A stretch of 64,000 bases of DNA from Marinobacter sp. es.048 (GTDB lineage: Bacteria; Pseudomonadota; Gammaproteobacteria; Pseudomonadales; Oleiphilaceae). Each line of letters begins with the position of its first letter. The stretch's first letter is position 1. The stretch is taken from the NCBI RefSeq assembly GCF_900188435.1, contig NZ_FYFA01000001.1:1364001-1428000 (forward strand), written 5' to 3'. The translations under genes were made by a program, and so were the position numbers. Positions 9,121 to 18,883 of this stretch are shown here, one piece after another. The notes under the pieces are model-generated. The model was not told where the DNA came from. It did not search any database and was given only the letters and a program-made list of their open reading frames with translations.

Positions 9121-10680
9121 TCAGTCCTCCTCAAGCTCCCTTGGCGGGCAGTGGTGATCCTCCACAACGGTGCCATCGTCCACACTCTCCAGGTGCACAT
9201 CAAAGCCCCATAGCCGATGCACGTGCCGCAGGACCTCGTCGGTTTCCTTGCCCAGGGGGACGCGGTCCACGGGAATGTGGCGCAGTGTCAGTGAGCGGTC
9301 GCCACGGACATCCACATTCCATACCTGAATGTTGGGTTCCCGATAACTCAGGTTGTACTGCCGCGCCAGTTTCTCGCGCAGGTCCCGGTACCCGGGGTCA
9401 TCGTGAATGGCGGTTACCCGGTACACGTCTTCCTGATCATCATTCTGGATCGCGAAGAGTTTCAGATCCCGCATTACCTTGGGAGAGAGGAATTGCTGGA
9501 TAAAGCTCTCGTCCTTGAAGTTCTTCATCGCAAAATGCAGGGTTTCCAGCCAGTCGCTTCCGGCGATGTCGGGGAACCATTCACGGTCTTCCTCGGTGGG
9601 GTTCTCGCAGATTCGGCGGAGATCCGTAAAGATCGAGAATCCCAGGGTGTATGGGTTAATGCCTGAATACCATGGGCTGTTGAACGGCGGCTGGTAAACG
9701 ACTGCCGAGTGGCTCTGGAGAAACTCGAGCATGAAGCCATCGTTCACCAGACCCTTGTCGTACATGCGATGCAGCAGGGTATAGTGCCAGAAAGTGGCCC
9801 AGCCTTCGTTCATCACCTGGGTCTGGCGCTGGGGGTAGAAGTACTGGCCCAGCTTGCGCACGATACGAATGATTTCCCGTTGCCAGGTTTCCAGCAAGGG
9901 CGCGTTCTTCTCGATGAAATAGAGAATGTTTTCCTGGGGCTCTTCCGGATAGCGCTTGCCGCGCCTTACCGGGTCATCGTCGTCGTCCGGTTTTGGAATG
10001 GTGCGCCAGAGATCGTTGATACGCCGTTGCTGGTACTCTTCACGCTCCTTCTGACGACGTAGTTCTTCCGATGCCGATATCGGTGCCGGTCGCTTGTAAC
10101 GGTCCACACCATAGTTCATCAGGGCATGGCAGGAATCCAGGATTTCCTCCACCGCATCCACGCCGTATCGCTCCTCGCATTCAGCAACGTAATGGCGTGC
10201 GAACACCAGGTAATCAATGATCGCGCTGGCGTCGGTCCAGGTGCGGAACAGGTAGTTGCCCTTGAAGAAGGAGTTGTGGCCATAGGACGCGTGGGCAATA
10301 ACCAGCGCCTGCATCGGCAGGGTGTTCTCCTCCATCAGGTAGGCGATGCAGGGATTGGAGTTGATCACGATCTCGTAGGCCAGGCCCATCTGCCCGCGCT
10401 GATAGCCCTTGGACGTACTGAGAAACTGCTTGCCGAAGGACCAGTGATGGTAGCCAACCGGCATGCCTACGGAGCTGTAGGCGTCCATCATCTGCTCCGC
10501 GCTGATCACCTCGACCTGATTCGGGTAGGTGTCCAGACCGAACTCGGCGGCGCACTTGGCAATCTCGTCGTCGTATGTCTGGATCAGCTCGAACGTCCAT
10601 TCAGAACCGGTCGAGATAGGCTCCCGGGCTCTGGGCTGGTCACTTTTCGGCAGATTGGGGCGGTCCATGAGGTTAGTCAT
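9121..10680 (-). CDS. ycgB: SpoVR family protein (YcgB)
   Basis: A 519-residue SpoVR/YcgB protein. Family-typical segments include [48 protein letters not shown] and the C-terminal [13 protein letters not shown]. Biochemical function is unknown; in enterobacteria it belongs to the RpoS regulon together with yeaGH. Its ATG overlaps the stop of yeaH by 4 bp (ATGA), so translation is coupled. It is the last clear member of the yeaG-yeaH-ycgB operon, an arrangement conserved across many proteobacteria. Confidence 0.92.
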   Translation of the reverse strand: MTNLMDRPNLPKSDQPRAREPISTGSEWTFELIQTYDDEIAKCAAEFGLDTYPNQVEVISAEQMMDAYSSVGMPVGYHHWSFGKQFLSTSKGYQRGQMGLAYEIVINSNPCIAYLMEENTLPMQALVIAHASYGHNSFFKGNYLFRTWTDASAIIDYLVFARHYVAECEERYGVDAVEEILDSCHALMNYGVDRYKRPAPISASEELRRQKEREEYQQRRINDLWRTIPKPDDDDDPVRRGKRYPEEPQENILYFIEKNAPLLETWQREIIRIVRKLGQYFYPQRQTQVMNEGWATFWHYTLLHRMYDKGLVNDGFMLEFLQSHSAVVYQPPFNSPWYSGINPYTLGFSIFTDLRRICENPTEEDREWFPDIAGSDWLETLHFAMKNFKDESFIQQFLSPKVMRDLKLFAIQNDDQEDVYRVTAIHDDPGYRDLREKLARQYNLSYREPNIQVWNVDVRGDRSLTLRHIPVDRVPLGKETDEVLRHVHRLWGFDVHLESVDDGTVVEDHHCPPRELEED

Positions 10681-11972
10681 GCGGCTTTCCTCTCAAACAA
10701 CTGGCGGAACACCGGATAGATTTCGCCGGGGTCGGCGATCTGTTGCAAGGCGAAGGCGTGAGGGAACTGCTCCTGGATCTTCTCGTATTCGTACCAGAGC
10801 ATCTGATGGTCCTGCGGTGTGATTTCCACATAGGCAAAATACTGCACCAGGGGCAGGATGTTGTCGGCCAGGATCTTGCCGCACACCGGGGAGTCATCGT
10901 TCCAGTTATCACCGTCTGATGCCTGGGCCGCGTAGATGTTCCATTCGGCCGGGGAATAGCGGGATTCAATAATCTTGTGCATCAGCTTCAGGGCACTGGA
11001 GACGATGGTGCCCCCGGTTTCACGGGAATAGAAGAACTCTTCCTCGTCCACTTCCTTGGCGCTGGTGTGGTGCCGGATGAAGACCACTTCGATCTTCTTG
11101 TAGTTCTTCTTCAGGAACAGGTACAGCAGGATGAAAAAGCGTTTGGCGATGTCCTTGTGCATCTGGGTCATGGAGCCAGACACGTCCATCAGGCAGAACA
11201 TCACGGCACTTGTGGCCGGTTGCGGCTTTTTCAGATGTTGACGGTAGCGCAGGTCGATTTCATCAATGAAAGGAATACGGCGGACGTTCGCTTTCAGTCG
11301 CGCGATTTCCTCTTCAAGAACCTGAATCTGGTCCTCGTGGCTGAAAGCGGGGTCCAGATCTTCCGGCGCCGTTTTCAGCGCTTCCAGCTGTTTCTCCAGA
11401 TCCCGGATCTTTTTCTTGCGAGCGCCTCCGAGGCCCAGTCGTCGGGCGTGAGCGCCCCGCAATGAGCGTACAACATCCAGTTTGGCCGGCACCCCATCGG
11501 TGCTGAAGCCGGAACGGACATACTTGAAGGCTTCTGTATCCTTGAGCTTCTTGCGGGCCAGGTTGGGCAGTTCGAGATCGTCGAACAGGAAATCCAGGAA
11601 TTCTTCCTGGGTAATCTGGAACGCGAACTCGTCCATGCCCTCACCGTCAGGGCTGGCCTGTCCCTGTCCGGACCCCTGGCCTCCACCACCCTCGGGCTTG
11701 GGAATGGTGTCACCGGCCACAAACTCCTGGTTGCCCGGATGCACCACTTCCCGCTTGCCGCCCTGGCCGTGGTGGAAGATGGGTTCTTCGATGTCGCGGG
11801 ACGGAATGCTGACCTTCTCGCCCCGTTCTATATCTGTGATCGAGCGTTTCTGAACTGCGTCCGACACCGCACGTTTAATGTGGTGGCGGTAGCGGCGCAG
11901 GAACCGTTCCCGGTTCACTGCGCTTTTGTTTTTACCGTTCAGTCGCCGGTCGACTATGTGGGTCATTCCCAT
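10677..11972 (-). CDS. yeaH: YeaH/YhbH family protein (DUF444, von Willebrand A-like)
   Basis: 431-residue protein of the YeaH/YhbH family. It contains a glycine-rich linker near residues 95-108 and a vWA-like domain with the MIDAS motif DVSGSM at 263-268. The partner in E. coli is the kinase YeaG, and the pair acts in the response to nutrient stress and stationary phase. It lies 33 bp downstream of yeaG and overlaps ycgB by 4 bp. vWA domains often mediate metal-dependent protein contacts; a role as adaptor for the kinase is inference. Confidence 0.92.
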   Translation of the reverse strand: MGMTHIVDRRLNGKNKSAVNRERFLRRYRHHIKRAVSDAVQKRSITDIERGEKVSIPSRDIEEPIFHHGQGGKREVVHPGNQEFVAGDTIPKPEGGGGQGSGQGQASPDGEGMDEFAFQITQEEFLDFLFDDLELPNLARKKLKDTEAFKYVRSGFSTDGVPAKLDVVRSLRGAHARRLGLGGARKKKIRDLEKQLEALKTAPEDLDPAFSHEDQIQVLEEEIARLKANVRRIPFIDEIDLRYRQHLKKPQPATSAVMFCLMDVSGSMTQMHKDIAKRFFILLYLFLKKNYKKIEVVFIRHHTSAKEVDEEEFFYSRETGGTIVSSALKLMHKIIESRYSPAEWNIYAAQASDGDNWNDDSPVCGKILADNILPLVQYFAYVEITPQDHQMLWYEYEKIQEQFPHAFALQQIADPGEIYPVFRQLFERKAA

Positions 11973-12005
11973 GGCGTTACTCCAGCTCAGTGAATGGTCA
12001 CTGAC

Positions 12006-13928
12006 TTAGTGAGACTTGCGAACTCGCAGGTACCATTCGGCCAACAGCCGGACCTGCTTCTCCGTGTAGCCTCGATCGACCATACGCTCGACAAACTGCT
12101 TGTGCTTGTTCTGATCTTCCTGGCTTGCTTTCGGGTTGAACGAAATCACCGGCAACAGATCCTCGGTGTTCGAGAACATCTTCTTCTCGATTACGGAGCG
12201 CAGTTTCTCGTAGCTGAGCCAGGACGGATTCTTGCCACCGTTGTTCGCCCGGGCCCGCAGTACGAAGTTGACCACCTCGTTGCGGAAATCCTTCGGGTTG
12301 GAAATGCCCGCTGGCTTCTCGATTTTTTCCAGCTCTTCGTTGATCGAGGAGCGGTCGAGAATCTCGCCGGTATCCGGGTCCCGGTATTCCTGATCCTGAA
12401 TCCAGAAATCGGCATAGGTGACATACCGGTCGAACAGGTTCTGGCCGTATTCGCTGTAGCTCTCCAGGTACGCAGTCTGGATTTCCTTGCCGATAAACTG
12501 CACATAGTGCGGGGCCAGGAATTCCTTGATGAACCGGAGATACTTCTCATGAGTTTCAGCAGGGAACTGCTCCTGCTCAATCTGTTTTTCCAGAACGTAG
12601 AGCAGGTGTACCGGGTTGGCGGCTACTTCGGTGGTGTCAAAGTTGAACACCTTGGACAGGATCTTGAAGGCGAAACGGGTGGAGAGCCCATCCATACCTT
12701 CCATCACGCCGGCGGCGTCACGGTACTCCTGGATTGATTTGGCTTTCGGGTCGGTATCCTTGATGTTCTGGCCGTCATAAACCCGCATCTTCGAGAAGAT
12801 GCTGGAGTTTTCCGGCTCCTTGATGCGCGAGAGCACCGAGAACTGGGCCAGCATGTCCAGGGTGTCCGGCGCGCAGGGAGCGCCTTCCAGCGAGCTGTTG
12901 CTCAGCAGTTTCTTGTAGATCTCGATTTCTTCCGTCACCCGCACGCAGTAGGGCACCTTGACGATGTACACCCGGTCAAGGAACGCTTCGTTGTGCTTGT
13001 TGTTGCGGAAGGTCTGCCACTCGGATTCGTTAGAGTGGGCCAGGATCACACCGTCGAAGGGGACAGAGCCCATGCCTTCGGTGGTGTTGTAGTTGCCCTC
13101 CTGAGTGGCTGTCAGCAACGGATGCAGCACTTTGATCGGTGCCTTGAACATCTCCACGAATTCCATCAGGCCCTGGTTGGCTTTGCACAGGCCACCGCTG
13201 AAGCTGTAGGCATCCGGATCATCCTGGGAGAAATCCTCCAGCATGCGGATGTTGACCTTGCCCACGAGGGCGGAAATGTCCTGGTTGTTGTCGTCACCGG
13301 GCTCGGTTTTGGATACAGCAATCTGGTCGAGTACCGAGGGGTACATTTTCACAACCCGGAACTGGCTGACGTCGCCGCCGTATTCATGCAGGCGTTTGAC
13401 GGCCCAGGGCGACATAATGTTCTTCAGGTAGCGGGAAGGGATGCCGTATTCCTCTTCGAGGATCTGGGCGTCTTCAGCCGGGTCGAACAGGCCCAGCGGT
13501 GATTCGTTTACCGGCGAGCCCTTGATGGCGTAGAAGGGCACTTTCTGCATCAGTGATTTGAGCTTTTCTGCCAGGGACGATTTACCGCCGCCGACGGGGC
13601 CAAGCAGGTAAAGAATCTGTTTCTTTTCTTCCAGGCCCTGGGCGGCATGGCGGAAGAAGGAGACGATGTTTTCTACGGCGTCTTCCATGCCATAGAACTC
13701 GGAAAATTCGGGGTACCGCTTGATGACCTTGTTGGAAAATATCCTTGAAAGCCTCGGATCTTTCGAGGTGTCGACGAACTCTGGTTCGCCAATGGCAATT
13801 AACATTCTCTCAGCGGCCGTGGCGTAGGCCGTTGGGTCCTTTTTGCAGATCTCCAGGTATTCTTCCAGGCTGTATTCTTCTTCCTGAGTACTCTCATACC
13901 GGTCTTTGAAGTGCTGCAGTATGCTCAT
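12006..13928 (-). CDS. yeaG: PrkA/YeaG family serine protein kinase
   Basis: 640-residue PrkA-type protein: an AAA-like ATPase N-terminal half followed by the kinase-like C-terminal domain. The Walker A motif GPVGGGKSS is at residues 110-118. In E. coli, YeaG is a starvation-induced kinase. It is the first gene of the yeaG-yeaH-ycgB operon; its ATG at 13928 follows a 405-bp gene-free stretch that must hold the promoter. Length and order match the family norm, and no key residues are missing. Confidence 0.93.
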   Translation of the reverse strand: MSILQHFKDRYESTQEEEYSLEEYLEICKKDPTAYATAAERMLIAIGEPEFVDTSKDPRLSRIFSNKVIKRYPEFSEFYGMEDAVENIVSFFRHAAQGLEEKKQILYLLGPVGGGKSSLAEKLKSLMQKVPFYAIKGSPVNESPLGLFDPAEDAQILEEEYGIPSRYLKNIMSPWAVKRLHEYGGDVSQFRVVKMYPSVLDQIAVSKTEPGDDNNQDISALVGKVNIRMLEDFSQDDPDAYSFSGGLCKANQGLMEFVEMFKAPIKVLHPLLTATQEGNYNTTEGMGSVPFDGVILAHSNESEWQTFRNNKHNEAFLDRVYIVKVPYCVRVTEEIEIYKKLLSNSSLEGAPCAPDTLDMLAQFSVLSRIKEPENSSIFSKMRVYDGQNIKDTDPKAKSIQEYRDAAGVMEGMDGLSTRFAFKILSKVFNFDTTEVAANPVHLLYVLEKQIEQEQFPAETHEKYLRFIKEFLAPHYVQFIGKEIQTAYLESYSEYGQNLFDRYVTYADFWIQDQEYRDPDTGEILDRSSINEELEKIEKPAGISNPKDFRNEVVNFVLRARANNGGKNPSWLSYEKLRSVIEKKMFSNTEDLLPVISFNPKASQEDQNKHKQFVERMVDRGYTEKQVRLLAEWYLRVRKSH

Positions 13929-14333
13929 AGATTGCCCTCGCTCGCTGTATCTTCAGCTTTCAATGCACGCAATTTCCCCGTTGCAGTCAGTTCCGCCCGC
14001 CTGGGCGGTTTATTTAGTTATGGGTGGAAGGAATGGATACTTACAAGCCTGTGCACGATCCTGTCGAGGTCGGCTTGCTTACTTTGAGCTTAGTTCACGG
14101 TTCGGGAGTTGGACAGTGTGTGAGTGGTTAAGGTTCATTAAATTATGTTAGGCGGGTGTGTTGGTTTTGTAGCTTGCCGGGTTTCTGGGGGGGCAGTGTG
14201 AGGGGGCTGGAGTGCACCGGGTGGCTTTCTGAAAACGAATTGGCAACTCGCTTCGCTCAGACATCAAATTCGTTGTCAGAAAGCCACCCGATACACTCCG
14301 ATCAGGCCACGGAGGCGACCGCCTGAAGGCAGG
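13929..14333. other. 405-bp gene-free region upstream of yeaG
   Basis: No credible gene is seen. It must hold the yeaG promoter (reading leftwards), which I could not pin down. A short GC hairpin (CCGCCC-GCCT-GGGCGG, 13993-14008, followed by TTTATTT on the + strand) and a large 33-bp-arm inverted repeat (14209-14299, listed separately) are present. On the + strand the 13993 hairpin is terminator-like, but no + strand gene ends there. Confidence 0.6.
14209..14299. repeat. Long imperfect inverted repeat (33-bp arms), REP/MITE-like hairpin
   Basis: Left arm 14209-14241 and right arm 14267-14299 match over 33 bp with three mismatches; the core GGGTGGCTTTCTGA is identical in both. The 25-bp loop contains CTCGCTTCG. 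The element sits 35 bp beyond the stop of tpm and carries no gene. It looks like a dispersed palindromic element; it could also stop transcription of tpm on the minus strand. Confidence 0.75.
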
Positions 14334-14987
14334 CTAGAGTTTGGTTAAACGGAAGACGCTTTCTGAGGCGTTTTCCAGACCTTTTCTCTTTGTAAACGGA
14401 TGATCCTTGGCCAGGGTGTTGGTCAGGATGTGCTCGATCTTGTAGTCGCCCTGGTAGAGCTCCCGCACTTCTTCGTCGCTGACGTTGAACGGCGGGCCCT
14501 TGATTTCGGTGTCGTAGTCCAGCGTGATCAGCAGGATTCTGGTGCCGTCCGGAATGATGGCGGTCAGATGGTCAACATAGCCTTTGCGCATGTGTGGCGG
14601 CAGGGCAATCAGGGCGGCGCGGTCGTAGACCAGTCGCACGTGTTTGAGGTCTTCCGGTACCAGTTGGAAGAAGTCGCCGCACCAGAGTTGCAGGTTTTCG
14701 TGTTTGAAGGTAATGAAGGGTTCGCCGGGGTGAACTTTCGCGTTCTCGCCGGCTTCTTCGAAGAAGTCCTTGCAGGCCAGTTCGCTCAGCTCTACGCCGA
14801 TGATGGGGTGGCCGCGGTCGTGGAGCCACCACATGTCGTGGGCTTTGCCGCAGAGTGGGACGAAGACGGCATCGGTGCCTTTGCCGGCCAGTTCCGGCCA
14901 ATGGTCATAGAGGTACTTGTTAACCGTGCCCTCGTGGAAACCGATTTCCTTTTTGGCCCAGCGTTCATGCCAGAATTCATGTTCCAT
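14334..14987 (-). CDS. tpm: Thiopurine S-methyltransferase
   Basis: SAM-dependent methyltransferase of 217 aa. The bacterial TPMT pattern is clear: MEHEFWHERWAKKEIGFHEG at the start, VFVPLCGKAHDMWWL as SAM motif I, GVELSELACKDFF, and VYDRAALIALPPHMRKGY. In pseudomonads, Tpm methylates thiopurines and also selenium or tellurium oxyanions; the natural substrate here is unknown. It is a monocistronic gene on the minus strand, divergent from the dehydrogenase at 15081, with only 93 bp between the two starts. Confidence 0.93.
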   Translation of the reverse strand: MEHEFWHERWAKKEIGFHEGTVNKYLYDHWPELAGKGTDAVFVPLCGKAHDMWWLHDRGHPIIGVELSELACKDFFEEAGENAKVHPGEPFITFKHENLQLWCGDFFQLVPEDLKHVRLVYDRAALIALPPHMRKGYVDHLTAIIPDGTRILLITLDYDTEIKGPPFNVSDEEVRELYQGDYKIEHILTNTLAKDHPFTKRKGLENASESVFRLTKL

Positions 14988-15080
14988 GGTTCATACCCTG
15001 TTCATGCTTGCATATCTTGAGTTTTGGACGTTTATCTCAGTCTACCCTAATCTGTGGCCATCTGGATTCAGGAGAAAAGT

Positions 15081-16016
15081 ATGAAAGCGGTGTTCCTTGA
15101 TGCCAAAACCCTTGGCGATGATGTCGATCTGTCGCCCATCGAGTCGGTGACGGGCGGGCTGAAGAAATATGAACGGACAGCGCCGGATGAGGTCCTAGAA
15201 CGCATCCGCGGATTTGATACCGTTCTGGTCAACAAGGTGGTGCTGCGCCGGGAGCATTTCGAGGCCTGCCCGGAACTTGAAACCATCGCAGTGGTGGCGA
15301 CCGGCTTGAACAACATCGATCAGGCGGCGGCGAAGGATCACGGCATCGAGGTGATGAACGTGACCAACTATGGCCGCTCCACGGTGGCTCAGCACACCAT
15401 GGCGCTGATGCTGGCGCTGGCCACCCGGCTGTTGGATTACACCCGCGATGTCCAGGCAGGGCGTTGGGGTAAAAGCGATATGTTCTGCCTGATGGATCAC
15501 CCGATCATGGAGCTGGAGGGCCGCACGCTCGGTATTATCGGCTATGGCGATCTGGGCCAGGGCGTGGCAGAGCGGGCTGCGGCGTTTGGCATGAAGGTTC
15601 TTCTTGGTGCCCGGCCCGGGCAGGAACCGGGTGTGGTGGACGGATATTCCCGAATTCCACTGGACGAACTGCTACCCCAGGCAGACGTGCTCTCGCTCCA
15701 CTGCCTGCTCACCGATGGGACCCGGGATCTGATCGACGCCCGCGAGCTGAGAATGATGAAGCCGGAATCGTTGCTCATCAACACCAGCCGTGGTGGCCTG
15801 GTGAACGAACAGGCGCTGGCGGATGCGCTGCGCGCCCGCGAAATTGGCGGCGCGGGTTTCGATGTGTTGACCGAGGAACCGCCCCGAAACGGCAATCCCC
15901 TGCTGGCGGACGATATTCCGAATCTGATTATTACCCCGCACTCCGCCTGGGCCAGCCGGGAGGCGCGGCAGCGGATTGTAGGTATCACCGCTGCCAATCT
16001 CAAATCGGTGCTGTAA
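15081..16016 (+). CDS. D-2-hydroxyacid dehydrogenase (glycerate/hydroxypyruvate type)
   Basis: NAD(P)-dependent reductase or dehydrogenase of 2-hydroxyacids, 311 aa. The Rossmann nucleotide loop is GIIGYGDLGQG, and the catalytic Arg-Glu-His set is visible in NTSRGGLV, LTEEPP and TPHSAW. ATG at 15081 was chosen because AGGAG lies about 8 bp before it; the longer frame from 15054 has no site. The closest match from memory is glycerate dehydrogenase (HprA), but glyoxylate or other hydroxyacid substrates cannot be excluded. A hairpin terminator follows at 16021. Confidence 0.85.
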   Translation: MKAVFLDAKTLGDDVDLSPIESVTGGLKKYERTAPDEVLERIRGFDTVLVNKVVLRREHFEACPELETIAVVATGLNNIDQAAAKDHGIEVMNVTNYGRSTVAQHTMALMLALATRLLDYTRDVQAGRWGKSDMFCLMDHPIMELEGRTLGIIGYGDLGQGVAERAAAFGMKVLLGARPGQEPGVVDGYSRIPLDELLPQADVLSLHCLLTDGTRDLIDARELRMMKPESLLINTSRGGLVNEQALADALRAREIGGAGFDVLTEEPPRNGNPLLADDIPNLIITPHSAWASREARQRIVGITAANLKSVL

Positions 16017-16020
16017 AAGG

Positions 16021-16045
16021 AAAGCCCCGGAGGAACCGGGGCTTT
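16021..16045. terminator. Bidirectional hairpin terminator
   Basis: AAAGCCCCGG-AGGAA-CCGGGGCTTT forms a 10-bp stem between the convergent dehydrogenase (ends 16016) and FadL gene (ends 16067). A and T runs at both ends allow it to act in both directions. Confidence 0.85.
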
Positions 16046-16066
16046 CGAGACTGGCATGGGGGCAGT

Positions 16067-17320
16067 TCAGTATTTCCAGCCCACACTGACCGAGGCGCCC
16101 AGCTGGTACATTTCCAGATCGATGGTCTGGTTCGGTGCGAGCGGGTTGGGTCCGGTTACTGTCTTGGCGGGGGAATAAAACGCCATGCCCGATACATCGA
16201 GGTTTTCGCTGAAGCTGTGGGTGAAACCACCGGTGAAGTGCCATTCCTGAACACCCGGTGCCAGAATGTTGAACAACACATCCTCGTCTGAGATCGGATT
16301 CTCACCGTAGCTCACACCGGCACGCCACGCGTGGGAATGGGTTTGCTGCCACTGCCAGCCGAGCTTGACGATGGTCATGTCGTCCCAGCCAAAGCCTGCG
16401 CCGTTATCATCGCCGAGTTGTGCGGTCTGCAGATTTGGCAGCAGCGGGTTGCCCACGCTATTGATCTCGCTGTAACGGATGTGCTGGATATCCAGCAGGA
16501 ACCAGTGGTCTTCAAGTCCGGACCACGCAATACCCGCCTTGAACATCTGGGGAATGTCGAAGTCGCCCTGTTCCGCAAACAGACCGCGGTATTTGTCGAA
16601 CTCGTTCATCTTCAGAATATTGCGCCAGCTCAAGCCACCGCGGAGGGTATCTGTGATTTCGCCCTGCCAGCCGATCTGGTAACCGTAGCCCCAGGCATCG
16701 TCGGTGCCGTTGTTGGAAAGTGCGGCCGGGTCTGACGAGAATAGCGCGAAGCTCTGTAAACCTTCAGCTTCGAAGCGCTGATAGGCAATGACTGGGGAAA
16801 TGCCGAAGGCCTGGTTGTCGGAGAATTCCCAGGACCAGGTCGGGGCAATAAAAAGCTGCTCCAGATTTACACCGGTTCGGCCCGCGTAGAAAGGTCCTCC
16901 GCTCTTACCGGAGTAATCGGTGTTCATACCGCCATTGGCAAACACCGAAACGCCGAAACTTGTGGTATCTGACAGTTCCCGATTAAAGCCCAGGTGGGGA
17001 ATAACAAAACCGTTGCGACTGCTTTTATAGGCGCCGGGCTGCAACGAGAATGCAGGTGGAGGAGAAAGCGGGCCCTCAACCGTGTACTCTCGCCTCGGCG
17101 AAAAAACTTCGAAACCGCCATCAATGCGATTACCAACAAAAGCCATGCCCGCCGGGTTGATCGCTGCCGCAATACTGTCCTGGGACAACGCAGTACCGGC
17201 GCCGGCCATGCCTTTACTGATGGTGCCATAGCCGTGGCTGAAATAGCCGTTGGTGGCGAGGGCGGTCACCGGGGAGAAGGCAGTAAATGCAGCAGCGCCC
17301 AGAGCAAGTTTGATTCGCAT
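16067..17320 (-). CDS. Outer membrane long-chain fatty acid / hydrocarbon transporter, FadL family
   Basis: OmpP1/FadL/TodX-type beta-barrel of 417 aa. A signal peptide (cleavage near ...VTALA, residue 22) precedes the mature start TNGYFSHGYGTISKGMAGAG, the conserved FadL N-terminal plug signature. The protein ends in aromatic/charged VGWKY, fitting barrel assembly. The family carries long-chain fatty acids, alkanes or aromatics across the outer membrane, which fits a hydrocarbon-degrading host that also has alkB and a wax ester synthase. No partner genes adjoin it. Confidence 0.88.
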   Translation of the reverse strand: MRIKLALGAAAFTAFSPVTALATNGYFSHGYGTISKGMAGAGTALSQDSIAAAINPAGMAFVGNRIDGGFEVFSPRREYTVEGPLSPPPAFSLQPGAYKSSRNGFVIPHLGFNRELSDTTSFGVSVFANGGMNTDYSGKSGGPFYAGRTGVNLEQLFIAPTWSWEFSDNQAFGISPVIAYQRFEAEGLQSFALFSSDPAALSNNGTDDAWGYGYQIGWQGEITDTLRGGLSWRNILKMNEFDKYRGLFAEQGDFDIPQMFKAGIAWSGLEDHWFLLDIQHIRYSEINSVGNPLLPNLQTAQLGDDNGAGFGWDDMTIVKLGWQWQQTHSHAWRAGVSYGENPISDEDVLFNILAPGVQEWHFTGGFTHSFSENLDVSGMAFYSPAKTVTGPNPLAPNQTIDLEMYQLGASVSVGWKY

Positions 17321-17521
17321 CAGAAAATACCCGATCAGAAAAATGCCATTTCGTGAATAGCGGCCTTTTTACAGAAAATCTGTTATAAGAGGAAGTAATA
17401 AATGCTGATATGGTTATATTGGATGTGTAGCCCTCGCAAACTGCCGTTAATCGGCCATACTCTGGTTAGACCGGTTATCTGACTGATAATCTGAACAAAA
17501 CATGGAACGACAGGACCTAAA

Positions 17522-18883
17522 GTGGCTTCATTCCAATTAAAAGACCGGCTCCAGGCAGCTGAAAGCTGGATTCTGGCGAATCCCAATCCGCCCCAGAGCT
17601 GGCCCTGGACCTGGCTGTACAAGGTCGGGCGCACGGCGTATGCCATGGCCCGGGACGTACTCAGCGGGCAGCTCACTCTCCATGCCATGAGCCTGGTCTA
17701 CACCACGCTGCTGAGTATCGTGCCACTGCTTGCCCTGAGCTTCTCGGTGCTAAAGGCCTTGGGTGTGCACCAGAGGATGGAGCCCTTCCTGTTCCAGTTC
17801 TTTGAGCCGCTGGGGCCGCAGGGGATAGAGCTCGCCGAGCAAATTCTCGGGTTCGTGGATAACATGAAAGTTGGGGTGCTTGGTTCTGTGGGCCTGGCGC
17901 TGCTGGTATACACGGTGGTTTCACTGCTGCAGAAAATCGAACGCTCCTTTAACATGATTTGGCGCGTGCCAGACATGCGCTCCATGGCGCAGCGCTTCAG
18001 CAACTACCTGAGTGTTATCATGGTGGGACCACTGCTGATGGTTTCGGCCATTGGCGTGAGCGCGACCATTTTCTCCTCGACCATTGTCCAGAAGCTCATC
18101 GAAATCGAGCCGTTTGGTTCGGTGATTCTTGTGGCGAGCCGTTTCACGCCATTTTTCCTGGTTGTTGGCGCCTTCACTTTTGTTTACGTGTTCATGCCCA
18201 ATACCCGGGTCAAGTTGCGTTATGCCGCCATCGGCGGTCTGGTGGCGGGGGTTTCCTGGCAGGCGGGCGGAATGCTGTTTGCGTCCTTTGTTGCCGGTTC
18301 CGCCAAGTATGCGGCGATCTATTCCAGTTTCGCCATCGGCATCATCCTGCTGATCTGGATCTATCTGAACTGGATGATTCTGCTGCTGGGTGCCAGTCTG
18401 GGGTTTTATTTGCAGAATCCCGGATCCGTGGCCAAGCGGCGTCAAGTGCAATTGGCACCGGAACTCCAGGAAAACGTGGCGCTTGCGACCATGTGGTTGG
18501 TGGCCAAACCCTTCAGTGAAGGTAAGCCTGCACCTCAGCAGGAAGTACTGGAGCACCAGCTGAGAGTGCCAGGCGAAGTAACACGGGCGCTAAGTGACAA
18601 GTTGATCCGGGCAGGTTTGCTTAGCCTCGCCGGAAGCCAGGGCGATCGACTTGTGCCCGGCCGGGCCCTGGACCTGATCACCGTGGGCGAAGTCTTGAAG
18701 GTGATTCGCTATGACGAGGACCGGATCGTTGACCGGCTGCCGAAGGTCATCTCTGCTGAATTGGTGGGCTCTCGAAAGGTGGAGGAAACGCGAACATTCG
18801 CCGAGTTGTTGCGGGCTGATGATGACCAGGAAAAGACCAGATCGGTTGCCAAGCCGGAGCCTGTGTCAGCTTCTGACAGTTGA
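17522..18883 (+). CDS. YihY/BrkB family inner membrane protein
   Basis: 453-residue protein with a YihY-type core of about six membrane segments (residues about 45-300) and a cytoplasmic C-terminal extension of about 150 residues. Diagnostic stretches are LVYTTLLSIVPLLALSFSVL, NMIWRVPD and YAAIYSSFAIGIILLIWIYL. Once annotated as ribonuclease BN, the family is now viewed as membrane proteins of unknown function. The C-terminal part (ELQENVALATMWLVAKPFSEG onward) resembles a winged-helix fold found in long members, an impression only. GTG is the start. The 3' end overlaps the convergent HDOD gene by 18 bp. Confidence 0.85.
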   Translation: MASFQLKDRLQAAESWILANPNPPQSWPWTWLYKVGRTAYAMARDVLSGQLTLHAMSLVYTTLLSIVPLLALSFSVLKALGVHQRMEPFLFQFFEPLGPQGIELAEQILGFVDNMKVGVLGSVGLALLVYTVVSLLQKIERSFNMIWRVPDMRSMAQRFSNYLSVIMVGPLLMVSAIGVSATIFSSTIVQKLIEIEPFGSVILVASRFTPFFLVVGAFTFVYVFMPNTRVKLRYAAIGGLVAGVSWQAGGMLFASFVAGSAKYAAIYSSFAIGIILLIWIYLNWMILLLGASLGFYLQNPGSVAKRRQVQLAPELQENVALATMWLVAKPFSEGKPAPQQEVLEHQLRVPGEVTRALSDKLIRAGLLSLAGSQGDRLVPGRALDLITVGEVLKVIRYDEDRIVDRLPKVISAELVGSRKVEETRTFAELLRADDDQEKTRSVAKPEPVSASDS

